DNA of 64,000 nucleotides, taken from NCBI GenBank assembly GCA_044226525.1, contig JBGAGV010000034.1, forward strand, positions 1-64,000, written 5' to 3'. Source of the DNA: VFJQ01 sp044226525. GTDB taxonomy: Bacteria; Verrucomicrobiota; Verrucomicrobiia; Chthoniobacterales; Chthoniobacteraceae. Positions 43,315 through 52,671 of this stretch are shown in pieces. Position 1 is the first letter of the stretch; each line of letters begins with the position of its first letter. Below the pieces are notes generated by a model. The model did not search any database, was not told the DNA's origin, and saw nothing but the letters and a program-made list of their open reading frames with translations. The translations under genes were made by a program, and so were the position numbers.

Positions 43315-43640
43315 GGCTCAGATTCAGGCCGCTGACCTCAAGGTGAGTCGGCTTATGGACGCCTATGCCGAAGGAGTTCTTTCCATCGACGAACTGAGAG
43401 AATCGAAGGGGGCTTTGATCATTGAGAAGCAAGGGCTCCGCGGGAAAATCACGGAGGTCAAGCGAACAGGTCAAACATGGTTCGAACCCGCCATGGATTT
43501 CCTTTCGACCTGTAGTGAAGCCAGAAAAAATCGCTAGTGAAGGCGCGATTGAGGAAAAACGGAGGATGTGCGAAAAAATCGATTCGGACTTTTTCGACAC
43601 CGAGAAACGGTTCTCATTTGCTCCGAAGCTGGAGTGGGAA
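43308..43640 (+). pseudogene. Large serine recombinase, C-terminal remnant with a frameshift
   Basis: From about 43308 the frame reads as the C-terminal coiled region of large serine recombinases: (R)ELEAQIQAADLKVSRLMDAY, then ...GVLSIDELRESKGALI..., then WFEPAMDFL. It stops at TAG near 43535. A neighbouring frame continues with EEKRRMCEKIDSDFFDTEKR and FSFAPKLEWE, the usual last segment of these proteins, so a one-base frameshift separates them. The catalytic N-terminal domain is missing. The fragment abuts the IS66 remnant. Confidence 0.6.
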
Positions 43641-43715
43641 TCCCGCTGTTCTCAACGGTTTCCTCGCCGCGCCAGTCACGCACACGTTTCTTTCGCTTCA
43701 CCCGATTGGGGTGAA

Positions 43716-43808
<93 letters not shown>

Positions 43809-44074
43809 GGTAGGCGCGGAGGTAAGGCGGGGCGCTGCCGACGTCAAAGGCAAAGTGATGAAGAAATTGCATTTGGCGGAGGGAGCCCCGGGAGAGAGGG
43901 CTCGAACGGGGGAGGCAGGCGCAAAAAAACGGGAGGAATAGCAAACGACCGGCATCCAGCGCGAGGCGCGAGATACGAGGCGTGAACCTGTAAACCTGAA
44001 ACTGGAGTCGCTCGCGCTGGAGCGTTCGAGGGGTTGTCTTTCGGTGGGGGAAGCGGTTAGGGTCGGGGGTCCTC
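43809..44074. other. Stretch without a recognised gene
   Basis: Between tRNA-Ser and the lipoprotein gene nothing clear is seen. It should contain the promoters of tRNA-Ser (reading left) and of the lipoprotein gene (reading right). Confidence 0.3.
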
Positions 44075-44416
44075 ATGCGTCTTGCTCGAATCTTTTTGCT
44101 CGCTGTGCTGCTGGTTGCGTTGCCGGGGTGTGCCACGTTGAAAAAGCTCTTGGGGATCAAGACGCCGCCGAAGGCGGAGCGCACGCATCCTGCGCCGGAG
44201 CGGGCGGGGGTAATCGTTCTGGTGAACGAAGAGCAGCATTTCGTGCTGATCGATACGACGACGGGGGTGATCCCTGCGGCGGGCACGGCGCTGAAGGCGC
44301 AGCGCGAGGGAGCGGATGTGGCGGTGCTGCACGCGGGGGAAGTGCAGCGGCGTCCGTTTGTGATTGCGGATATCGTCTCCGGTCAGCCGAACCGGGGGGA
44401 TATCGTGTTTCGGTGA
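44075..44416 (+). CDS. Small lipoprotein, unknown function
   Basis: This 113-aa protein has a signal peptide (MRLARIFLLAVLLVALPGC) ending in the lipobox LPGC, so Cys19 is the predicted lipidation site. The mature part, after a Lys/Pro-rich linker, folds as short beta strands (VIVLVNEEQHFVLIDTT... and DIVSGQPNRGDIVF) and may bind a partner in the envelope. The family is not recognised. Similar short lipoproteins are common in Verrucomicrobia and Planctomycetes. Confidence 0.7.
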   Translation: MRLARIFLLAVLLVALPGCATLKKLLGIKTPPKAERTHPAPERAGVIVLVNEEQHFVLIDTTTGVIPAAGTALKAQREGADVAVLHAGEVQRRPFVIADIVSGQPNRGDIVFR

Positions 44417-44495
44417 GTTGGGATGGTGCGGCGTGCTGACGAGGGGGCTTGGTTTTTCGGAACCGCCCTCTAAAGCTTCGGCACCAGCGGATGGG

Positions 44496-44948
44496 TCAGT
44501 CCCTGCCTTTGAGGAGGGTGGTCGGCAGGTCGTTGAGTTCGGCTTTGGTGAGCACGCCGTCGTGGTTGGTGTCGAGACGTTTGAAGATGGCGCCGGTGCC
44601 GTCCTCGTATTCGGCTTTGCTGACGCGATGGTCGCCGTCCTGGTCGAGGGTCATGAACATCTTTTCGATGAGCGTGACGCAGAGCGAGGCGCCGAGTTTG
44701 CCGAGGTCGTCGGCGAGCGGGTCGGACAGGGTCTCGATTTCTGAGGGGGTGTCGAAGCCGTCGAGGTCGTGGTCGATTTCTACGAAGCCATCGTCGGTGC
44801 CGTCCTTCCACTCGTCGGCGTCGAGCTTGCCGTCGTAATCGCGGTCGAGAGCTTTCATGATGACGCCGGAGAGCAAGTCGGCGCCAGGGAGCGCGGCGTA
44901 AGTGGAGGTGAGGAGCAGGAGGGAGAGGAGTAGCGTGGCGATTTTCAT
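44496..44948 (-). CDS. Exported EF-hand calcium-binding protein
   Basis: I chose ATG 44948 because it begins a clear signal peptide (MKIATLLLSLLLLTSTYAA); the frame extends upstream without support. The 150-aa product has four EF-hand loops of the DxDxDGxxxxxE type: DRDYDGKLDADE, DHDLDGFDTPSE, DQDGDHRVSKAE and DTNHDGVLTKAE. The third is slightly irregular, with H in place of the loop Gly. Such secreted EF-hand proteins bind calcium in the periplasm. It is divergent from the ceramidase-like gene on the other side of 118 bases. Confidence 0.8.
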   Translation of the reverse strand: MKIATLLLSLLLLTSTYAALPGADLLSGVIMKALDRDYDGKLDADEWKDGTDDGFVEIDHDLDGFDTPSEIETLSDPLADDLGKLGASLCVTLIEKMFMTLDQDGDHRVSKAEYEDGTGAIFKRLDTNHDGVLTKAELNDLPTTLLKGRD

Positions 44949-45066
44949 GGCGAAGCTGGCGGTCGGATTATGGCGCCACACGGAGAAGTGCAAGTTCGGG
45001 AGCCGATTCAACCCGGCTGGTGGAGAGCGGGCCTAATCCCGCGCGCCCCAGACGATTCTCCCTCGC

Positions 45067-46509
45067 ATGATCCTCCGTTCCCTCCTCCTCGTGGCTGCGT
45101 TCGCGCAGACCGTTCTCGCTCAGCCGGTGTTTCGAGCCGGGGCGTTTGCGCAGGATATTTCGCCGACGAAATTCCCTTCGCCGGTCAACGGCAGCATGAA
45201 GGGGAATTTTGCACAGGGGATCACCGATCCGCTGCACGCCCGCTGCCTGGCGCTCGATGATGGGAAGCATGAGATCATCCTGTGTGTGGTGGATGCGTGC
45301 ATGATTCCGCGCGAGGTGTGTGAGAAGGCGAAGGAAATCGCGGCGGCGAAGACGGGAGTGCCAGCGTCGCATCTGCTCATCTCCGCCACTCACACCCATT
45401 CGGCGGCGACGTTGGCGGGAGTGTTCCAGAGCGATCCCGATCCGGAGTTCGTCGCGGCGGTGCCGGCGCGGATCGCGGAGGGGCTCATCAAGGCGCACGA
45501 AAATCTCGAACCGGCGGAGATCGGGTGGGGGAAGGGGAACGACCCGCGTGATGTGTTCAACCGGCGCTGGCTGATGATGGAAGGGGAGACGTATGCAAAT
45601 CCCTTTGGCGTGACGACGGATCGCGCGCTGATGAATCCGGGGTTTGAAAATCCGAAAGTGAGCAAACCGACGGGGCCGATCGATCCGGAGGTGTGCATCC
45701 TTGTGGCGCGAGGAGCGAAGGATCACCGGCCGATCGCGTTGCTGGCGAATTACAGCCTGCATTATGTGGGCGGGCTGCCGCCGATGTCGGCGGATTATTT
45801 CGGGGCGTTTGCAAATGAGATGGCGGGGCGGCTCCAGACGACCGACGCGCGATATCAGGGCAAGCCGGCGTTTGTCGGCATCATGTCGAACGGCACGAGC
45901 GGCAACATCAACAACGTGAACTTCGGCGGGAAAGCTCCGGGCAAACGAGCGCCGGGCGAGCAGATCAAGCGCGTGGCGGCGAGCGTGGCCGATGCGGCGA
46001 TGGAGGCTTACGCGCAGATCAAATTTCGACCGGGGGTGACGCTGGATTCAGCCGAGGAGGATATCCAGCTCAAGGTCCGCAAAGCGACACCGGAGGAGTT
46101 GGTGCGGGCGCGGCAGATTCTCGACACGACGCCAAAGGACAAGGATGGGCAATATACGCCGCGGGATGCGATTTATGCGCGGGAATCGGTATTGCTGGAT
46201 GCTTATCCCGATACCGTGCCGGTAAAGCTTCAGGCGCACCGTATCGGCGATCTGAGCATCGCGGCGATTCCGTGCGAAGTGTTCGTCGAGATCGGGCTCG
46301 ATCTCAAACATGGCACGCCGTTCGACAGCCACTTCACCATCTCGCTTGCCAATGGCTACAATGGTTATCTGCCGACCGCCGAGCATCACGCGATGGGTGG
46401 TTATGAGACGTGGCGAGCGCGGAGCGCCTATCTCGAAGTGCCGGCGGCGGAGAAGATCACCGAGCGGCTGATGGCGCTGCTGGCGCAACTGAAAGCGCGA
46501 GCGCGGTAA
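45067..46509 (+). CDS. Secreted neutral/alkaline ceramidase-like hydrolase
   Basis: This 480-aa protein has a signal peptide (about 1-18) and the N-terminal half of the neutral/non-lysosomal ceramidase family: the start FRAGAFAQDISP, the metal-binding ATHTHSA segment and the later NGTSGNINN Ser-containing strand that matches the family nucleophile region. Ceramidases hydrolyse N-acyl-sphingosine; in this group of bacteria the proteins are annotated as ceramidase-like and their real substrate is unknown. It is shorter than eukaryotic ceramidases (about 700 aa) and lacks their C-terminal Ig-like domain. It stands alone next to the EF-hand gene. Confidence 0.75.
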   Translation: MILRSLLLVAAFAQTVLAQPVFRAGAFAQDISPTKFPSPVNGSMKGNFAQGITDPLHARCLALDDGKHEIILCVVDACMIPREVCEKAKEIAAAKTGVPASHLLISATHTHSAATLAGVFQSDPDPEFVAAVPARIAEGLIKAHENLEPAEIGWGKGNDPRDVFNRRWLMMEGETYANPFGVTTDRALMNPGFENPKVSKPTGPIDPEVCILVARGAKDHRPIALLANYSLHYVGGLPPMSADYFGAFANEMAGRLQTTDARYQGKPAFVGIMSNGTSGNINNVNFGGKAPGKRAPGEQIKRVAASVADAAMEAYAQIKFRPGVTLDSAEEDIQLKVRKATPEELVRARQILDTTPKDKDGQYTPRDAIYARESVLLDAYPDTVPVKLQAHRIGDLSIAAIPCEVFVEIGLDLKHGTPFDSHFTISLANGYNGYLPTAEHHAMGGYETWRARSAYLEVPAAEKITERLMALLAQLKARAR

Positions 46510-46547
46510 GCTGGCGAGCACGCGGTTCGGGGGCGAGGCTCCGGTCG

Positions 46548-49500
46548 CTACGGCACGTCGGTGGTGATGATCGCCTGCGACTTGTCTTCCTTGAACGTCG
46601 CGAGCCAGACGACTTTCTGAGTGGCGTTGAAGCTGCGGGTGACGCCCTTGCTGCCGACGGTGGCCTTGAGCAGGCTGAAGCTCTGGACGTGGCGGGTGAC
46701 ACCGTTGCCGAGGTCGAGGACGTCGTTGGTGCGGAAGAGGGTGCGGAGTTTGCCGGTGAAATCCATGGCCCAGACGCCGCTGGCATCGGCGGCTTTCACG
46801 CCGCCTTTGTTGGGCACGAGCGTGGCGCTGAAGAGCGGGCCGCGGTTGTCGGCGATGGCGAGCGAGGGGAAGCTCTTCCACCGCGCGCCGTCGGGCAGGT
46901 CGTTCGGCGCGCCGCCGGCGGTGCCGGCCTGGGCGAGCAGGGTGAGATCGCCGTCGTTGCCTTTGCGCCACCAGAGAGTCGTGGCGGCCAGGCCTTTGGC
47001 GGTGCCGCCTTTGATCGTGGCGGGGAAGGCGACGCTGTGGTCGCGCGCATAGACAGGATCTTTCAGCACGCTGAATTTCGCACCGTTGTTGATGCCGGAA
47101 TCGGTGCCGACGCGGGCGAGGGGAACGTAGCCGTTGCTGCCGGTCACGAAAATGCCGCGGGCGTTGGCCTTGGTGATGTCGCCGCCGCTTGGCGTGAGGG
47201 ACGCGAGGAACGCGGCGGAATAATCGTCGGTCGAGGCGGGGAAGCTGTAGCTGGCGAAGGTGGCGGTGGGGACATTCGGGATGACCGGGCCATTGCCGCC
47301 ACTGACGCCGCTGAGCGAGAGCAGTTGAGCGAATCCCCCCGCGAAGCCGATGACGACGGCCTGCGATTTGTCGGTGAAGGTGAGCAGCGCAGTGGCGGTG
47401 GGGCCATAGGCCTGCGTTAACCAGCCGCGGCCCTGGCCCGGTGAGCCATTGCCAGTGGCGAAGCTCACGAGGGTCTTGATGGTGCGGACGTCGTCCTGGG
47501 CGATCTCGACGGTGCTCTTGCCTTCGCGGAAGACGAGCTTGAGCGGGTTCGTGCCATCCTTGATCCAGAGGCCGAAGTCGGTCGCGGGGGTGCCTTTTTC
47601 CGGGCCGGTGCCGCCGCTGAGTTGGGCGAAGACGGCGACCGCGCCGTCGCGAATGGAGATGCCTTTGAAGGCTTTGAATTTCGCCCCGAGGATCGGCGTA
47701 TTGCCATCCTGGTCCGGTGCCACTTCGCCGGTGCGAGCCACGATGTCGGACACACCGCCCGCGTCGAAGCGGAGCACCGCGGCTGCGCCAGCCTTCGGCA
47801 CGCCATTCATGCTCGCGATGGTGACGACTTGCCCGCCATCGATAACAGGGTCCGAGAAGCTCTTGTAGATGCCGGGCGACGCGCCCAGCGCATTGCCGCC
47901 GACGCGCGCGAGGCAGGCGCTGTCGGTGAAGAGAGCGGTGCCCTTGCCGACGGAACTGGTGTATTTTCCGACGAAAGCGAGGCGGCCGTCATCGTCGATC
48001 GCGGGCGCGCCGAAGGTGACCATGGTTGCACTGCCAGGCAACCCGCTTAGGCCGCCGGCGCCCGGCGCAGGTTTGCCCTTGGCGAACTTTACCTCAGACG
48101 GTGCGATTGCCGGTCGCACGACGATGGCAAATTGGGTGCTGGTCAGGTTCCCTGCGGCGTCGTGGCCGGTGATGGTCACCGTCTGAGAGCCCACGCCGAC
48201 GGTGGCGCCTTGCGCGGGAGACTGCACGTAACCGCTGATCGTCTCGGAGCCGTCCGTGGTCACTTGCCCGCGGTAGTCCGGCAGCGGTCCCGCTGCGACG
48301 ATCGCCGGATTCGGGTTGGTCACCGTGATCGCGGCCGCGACCGTGTCGAGGGTCAGGCTCGATTCGCTGCTCGTCGCGGTGTTGCCCAAGATGTCCTGAT
48401 AGGTGAGGGTCACCGCGTAAGTGCCGTCGCTGAGCGGCGCGCCACTCGCGATTTGTGCGGCGCTGGTGGGATCGTTTGCCGGAAAGGAGAAGCTGTGCGC
48501 GCCAGCCGTTTCCTGCGAGGAAGCGAGCGTGAACGTGGTCGAACCAAAGTGAAGCTTCACCGTTCCCGCCTTGGCGCTCTCGGGCAGGCTGAACGCGACA
48601 TCGATAGGACTCTTCGACAGGCCGCTGGGCGCTGTGAGGGTCGGCGCTGCCAGGACGGTGTCGATTGTCACGCTGGTTGTCGCGCTGACGGCTTCGGCGT
48701 TGCTCACGAAATCGCGATAGGCCAGCTTGACCGTGTAAGTGCCGTCCGGAATCGCGGAGCCGCCCACGACGTAGTCCGAAGCGGTCTGGGGATTCGCCGG
48801 GTCGAAGCTGAAGGTGTGCTGGCCTGCCGTGCCGAGGGCTTCGCTGAGAAATAAGGTGCGAGTCACAGTGCCGGTGAAGATCAGTTTCGGCGAACCCGCC
48901 AAGGCCTCTTCCGGCAGCATGAAGTCAACGTTGATGGGGCTGCCAGTCAGCCCTTGTGGAGCGGTGAGGGTGGGTGTTGTCGTGACGGTGTCCACGGTCA
49001 CATTGGTCGCCACGTTGGACGTCACCGGAGAATTTCCCGCGAGGTCGTAATACGTGTAGGAAACCGCATAGGGGCCTCCATCCGGGATCGAGGCCGGCCC
49101 GGTGGCGAAGGCGGTCAGGTTGACCGCGTTGGTGCCGTCGAAGACCAGCCGGCCCGTGCCGATGGGATCGGTTGGGCTGAAGATGATGAAGTTGCTGCCC
49201 TTTTTTGCGACGGCGGCGGTGGTCGTGAACACGTATTCGTCGGCCCCTTTTTTAAAGGTGAAGACGACCGAGCCCGGCGCCGCGTTTTCGGGTAGATTGA
49301 GATTCAACGCACTGCGGAAATTGGACAGGGTCACCTGTCCTCCGAGGACGCCGTCGTCCTGGGGATAGCTGAGCAAGGCCGGCGATTGCGTGATGGTGTC
49401 AACCGTCACATTGGTATGAGTGACCGAGGCCAGAGGACTTCCTGTCGCGTCCTGATAGGAAAGCGTGACGTGATAGACGAGGTCGGGAATCGTCGAGGAG

Positions 49501-52451
49501 ACTGGAGCGATCGAGACCACGGCACCGCCGCTGCTCGCGACGGGGTTGGCCGGGTCGAATGTGAACGTGTGCGTGCCCGCGGTTTCCTGCGAAGCTGCCA
49601 GGGTGAGCGTGCGGGTTAACGTGCCGTCGTCTGCCCGGACGAATTTCACTTTCACCGATCCACTCAGGGCGGCTTCGGGCAGCGTGAAGGTGACGGTGAT
49701 CGAGTTGTTGACGAACGAGTCGGTCGCCGGGGCGGTGAGCGTCGGGGTGGCGGTGATGCCGGTTGTGAAATTGAATCCGGTCGTCTGTTCCACGAGTCCG
49801 CTGCAGCCGTTGAAATAACCGCCGGCGGTGAATCCGCGTGCGCGCAGCTTCCCGATCTGGCCGTCGAGGCTGAGGCTGGTTAGTTGCCAGTTCGCCGTCG
49901 CGCCGACGCGCGTGCCGATGCCGAGCGGCGTCCACGTCGCGCCGTCGTCGAGCGACTTCTCGAACGTGACGCCGGTCAGTTCTGTCGTGGAGCCACCCCG
50001 CTGCCATGACACTTGCGTCGCATCGGGCGCGGTGAGCGTCTGGGTGGCGGGATCATTAAAGACTCGGGCGAAGAACGAGCGCGGCACCGGCGAAGCGGCG
50101 CCATTCGGCTGGAGGGTGGTGAAGGCGCCTCCGAGTTGCACCTTGCCATCGTCCTGCAGCGTCACGCTGAGCGCGCCGTTGTTCAGGTTTGGATCGAAGT
50201 TCGCGTCGAGCGTGCCGCTGGCGTCCACGCGCGCGACGTGGTTGCGCGGCGTGCCCTGCACCGTGTCGAATCCTCCCGTGAAGATCACCTTTCCATCCGC
50301 CTGTAAGGCGATGCTGTTGGTCTCGTAGATGGGCGCGTCGGGATCGAAGGAGTCGAGCGTTCCGTCGGCGTTGACTCGCGCGATGTGATTGCGCGGCGTG
50401 ACGGCACCGCCGTTTGGCTGGAGCGCGTTGAAATCGCCGCTGAGCAGCACCTTGCCATCGGGCTGCGCCCGCGTGGCAAAGACGCGCACATTCGGGCTGG
50501 GATCGAAGCCCGGGTCCACCGTCCCGTCGTCATTTACGCGCGCAAAGTAGCGCCGCGAAATCGGCGAACCCGCGGCATTCGGGTCGAGCGAGGTGAAGCC
50601 ACCGCCGAGCAGCACCTTGCCATCGTCCTGCACTGCCGCGCCGAAGATGAAGTCGTTCGGATTCGGATTGAAGCTCGCGTCGAGTGTCCCGTTGGCGTTG
50701 AGCCGCGCGACATTGTGGCGGGCGGTGCCGAGGACCGAATTGAATACCCCCCACATCAGCAGCTTCCCATCGGGCCGCGCGGCGAGGCCATACACGACAC
50801 CGTCCACCTGCAGGTCGAAGCTCGCGTCGAGTGTGCCGTCGGCATTCAACCGTGCGACGTAGTTCCGCGCGGTGGGAGACGATGCGTTGTTCGGCTGGAG
50901 CGCGGTGAAGTAGCCCGAGATGACGATCTTCTCGTCCGGCAGCACCGCCACGCCATTGACCCGGCCGGCTGCGGGATCCTGGGAGCTGGTGTTTGGATCG
51001 AAGCCCGTGTCGAGCGAGCCATCGGCGTTCAGCCGCGCGATGTTGTTCCGCGGCACGCCGTTTACGGATGTGAATACCCCGATGATGATGGTCTTCCCAT
51101 CCGGCTGCTGCGCCGAGCCGATCACGATGGCGCCTGATACATCGGCCACCAATGAATCGATATCGCCCGGCGTTGTCTCGACCTGATAGCGCGCGACCGC
51201 GAAGTCATTGACTCCGCCGCCGGCGGCATTCGAGTAGCCCGCGACGACGATCTTCCCATCGCCTTGCAGCGCCATGCTTCCTCCTACGTCGTTGCCGCCG
51301 AAATCGGTCGTCGTCTTGCCCGTGCCATGGAAGCTCTCGTCCAGCGTGCCGTCGGCATGGTAGCGCGCGAGCGCAAAGTCGGAGACGCCGCCGTTCTGCG
51401 CGAAGCCTGCCAACACGATCTTTCCGTCGGACTGCACCGCCACGGCCTGGGCATTGTCGTCGCCGTTGCCGATGGCGGTGGTCACTTTCCCGGTGCCGTT
51501 GAAACTAGTGTCCAGCGCGCCGCCGCTCGTGTAGCGCACGAGCGCGAAGTCGGAGTTCGCGCCCGCTGAGGTGCTGCCTGCCACCAGGATCGTTCCGCCG
51601 CTGCCCAGCGCTACGCTCGCGCCGAAATCGTTGCCGTTGCCGATGGGCGTCGTCACAATCCCGCCGTCGCCGAAGCTGGCGTCGAGCACGCCAGCGGCGG
51701 TGAACCGGACCACGGCCACATCGTAATCGGTCCCGGTGTTGGAGTAGCCGGCTGCGACCACTTTCCCATCGACCTGAACCACCAAACCGAGGGCCGCATC
51801 GTCGCCACCGATCGACGTTGTGGCGATGCCCCCGGTGCCAAAGCTCGGATCGAGCGCGCCAGTCGCCAGATAACGCACTACGACGAAGTCGTTCCCGCCC
51901 GGTCCGGCATAGGTTCCCGCGACCACGATCTTCCCGTCCGTCTGCACGGCGGCAGCGAATGGGGAGTCGTTGCCGTTGCCGATGGGCGTAATCACTTTTC
52001 CCCCCGTGCCGAAGGTGGTGTCGAGCGCTCCGGTGATTTCGTAGCGCACGACTCCGAAGTCGTAATCGGACCCGTTAAACACCTGACCCACGACCACGAT
52101 CTTTTGATCAAGCGGCTGCACCGCCGCCCGCAGACCGTAGTCGGTGCTGCCACCGACATCGGTGGTGACCTTGCCCGCAGTGCCGAAGTCCGGATCAAGT
52201 GCGCCGGTCGTGAGATAGCGGACCACGGCGAAGTTGTCGGGATTTCCATCGGTCGAACTCCCCACGACAAGGATTTTGCCATCGGCCTGCACCGCGACCC
52301 CTGTGCCGACGTCGTTGCCGGCCAGGGAGGTAATCAGCTTGCCGTCGATTCCGAAGCTCGGATCGAGATCGCCGGGCGCGGCGTGGCTCGCAGTGAGGTT
52401 CAGCGCAGCCGCGAGCGCGGCGAGGGTGGAAAGAAGACGACGCGTGTGCAT
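46548..52451 (-). CDS. Giant secreted delta-60-repeat / Ig-like repeat protein
   Basis: This protein of about 1967 aa starts at ATG 52451, where MHTRRLLSTLAALAAALNLTASHA is a good signal peptide; the upstream extension is unsupported. About the first 750 residues are delta-60 repeats, each unit of the form GKILVxG...FAVVRY...GxLDxxFGxxG. About 950-1480 are Ig-like repeats built on TPTLTAP, V(T/D)FxLPE and TVTLxTVTDT-like strands. A HYR-like domain (about 1480-1560) and a C-terminal domain with many (A/G)G loops follow. These domains occur on extracellular proteins of Verrucomicrobia and Planctomycetes and probably mediate surface or matrix functions. No enzyme motif is seen. Confidence 0.85.
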   Translation of the reverse strand: MHTRRLLSTLAALAAALNLTASHAAPGDLDPSFGIDGKLITSLAGNDVGTGVAVQADGKILVVGSSTDGNPDNFAVVRYLTTGALDPDFGTAGKVTTDVGGSTDYGLRAAVQPLDQKIVVVGQVFNGSDYDFGVVRYEITGALDTTFGTGGKVITPIGNGNDSPFAAAVQTDGKIVVAGTYAGPGGNDFVVVRYLATGALDPSFGTGGIATTSIGGDDAALGLVVQVDGKVVAAGYSNTGTDYDVAVVRFTAAGVLDASFGDGGIVTTPIGNGNDFGASVALGSGGTILVAGSTSAGANSDFALVRYTSGGALDTSFNGTGKVTTAIGNGDDNAQAVAVQSDGKIVLAGFAQNGGVSDFALARYHADGTLDESFHGTGKTTTDFGGNDVGGSMALQGDGKIVVAGYSNAAGGGVNDFAVARYQVETTPGDIDSLVADVSGAIVIGSAQQPDGKTIIIGVFTSVNGVPRNNIARLNADGSLDTGFDPNTSSQDPAAGRVNGVAVLPDEKIVISGYFTALQPNNASSPTARNYVARLNADGTLDASFDLQVDGVVYGLAARPDGKLLMWGVFNSVLGTARHNVARLNANGTLDASFNPNPNDFIFGAAVQDDGKVLLGGGFTSLDPNAAGSPISRRYFARVNDDGTVDPGFDPSPNVRVFATRAQPDGKVLLSGDFNALQPNGGAVTPRNHIARVNADGTLDSFDPDAPIYETNSIALQADGKVIFTGGFDTVQGTPRNHVARVDASGTLDANFDPNLNNGALSVTLQDDGKVQLGGAFTTLQPNGAASPVPRSFFARVFNDPATQTLTAPDATQVSWQRGGSTTELTGVTFEKSLDDGATWTPLGIGTRVGATANWQLTSLSLDGQIGKLRARGFTAGGYFNGCSGLVEQTTGFNFTTGITATPTLTAPATDSFVNNSITVTFTLPEAALSGSVKVKFVRADDGTLTRTLTLAASQETAGTHTFTFDPANPVASSGGAVVSIAPVSSTIPDLVYHVTLSYQDATGSPLASVTHTNVTVDTITQSPALLSYPQDDGVLGGQVTLSNFRSALNLNLPENAAPGSVVFTFKKGADEYVFTTTAAVAKKGSNFIIFSPTDPIGTGRLVFDGTNAVNLTAFATGPASIPDGGPYAVSYTYYDLAGNSPVTSNVATNVTVDTVTTTPTLTAPQGLTGSPINVDFMLPEEALAGSPKLIFTGTVTRTLFLSEALGTAGQHTFSFDPANPQTASDYVVGGSAIPDGTYTVKLAYRDFVSNAEAVSATTSVTIDTVLAAPTLTAPSGLSKSPIDVAFSLPESAKAGTVKLHFGSTTFTLASSQETAGAHSFSFPANDPTSAAQIASGAPLSDGTYAVTLTYQDILGNTATSSESSLTLDTVAAAITVTNPNPAIVAAGPLPDYRGQVTTDGSETISGYVQSPAQGATVGVGSQTVTITGHDAAGNLTSTQFAIVVRPAIAPSEVKFAKGKPAPGAGGLSGLPGSATMVTFGAPAIDDDGRLAFVGKYTSSVGKGTALFTDSACLARVGGNALGASPGIYKSFSDPVIDGGQVVTIASMNGVPKAGAAAVLRFDAGGVSDIVARTGEVAPDQDGNTPILGAKFKAFKGISIRDGAVAVFAQLSGGTGPEKGTPATDFGLWIKDGTNPLKLVFREGKSTVEIAQDDVRTIKTLVSFATGNGSPGQGRGWLTQAYGPTATALLTFTDKSQAVVIGFAGGFAQLLSLSGVSGGNGPVIPNVPTATFASYSFPASTDDYSAAFLASLTPSGGDITKANARGIFVTGSNGYVPLARVGTDSGINNGAKFSVLKDPVYARDHSVAFPATIKGGTAKGLAATTLWWRKGNDGDLTLLAQAGTAGGAPNDLPDGARWKSFPSLAIADNRGPLFSATLVPNKGGVKAADASGVWAMDFTGKLRTLFRTNDVLDLGNGVTRHVQSFSLLKATVGSKGVTRSFNATQKVVWLATFKEDKSQAIITTDVP

Positions 52452-52671
52452 GGCAGTAGGTCTTGGAATTCCCGAGGGATGTGATCCGCCAGTCGAACCA
52501 CACGCGAGGCTGGCAGAACTTACGCCAGCCGCCAACGCTTTTTAGCGCGGAAAGAGAGGTGAAGCAGAGGGAAATCGCAGCAGCGTTTTCTGCCGTCAGC
52601 GATTCCAAACTGCCGACAGCGAAGATGGCACCGAGGCGCGTGACAAAGCGCTGGGTCGCTCGGGTGGCGTC

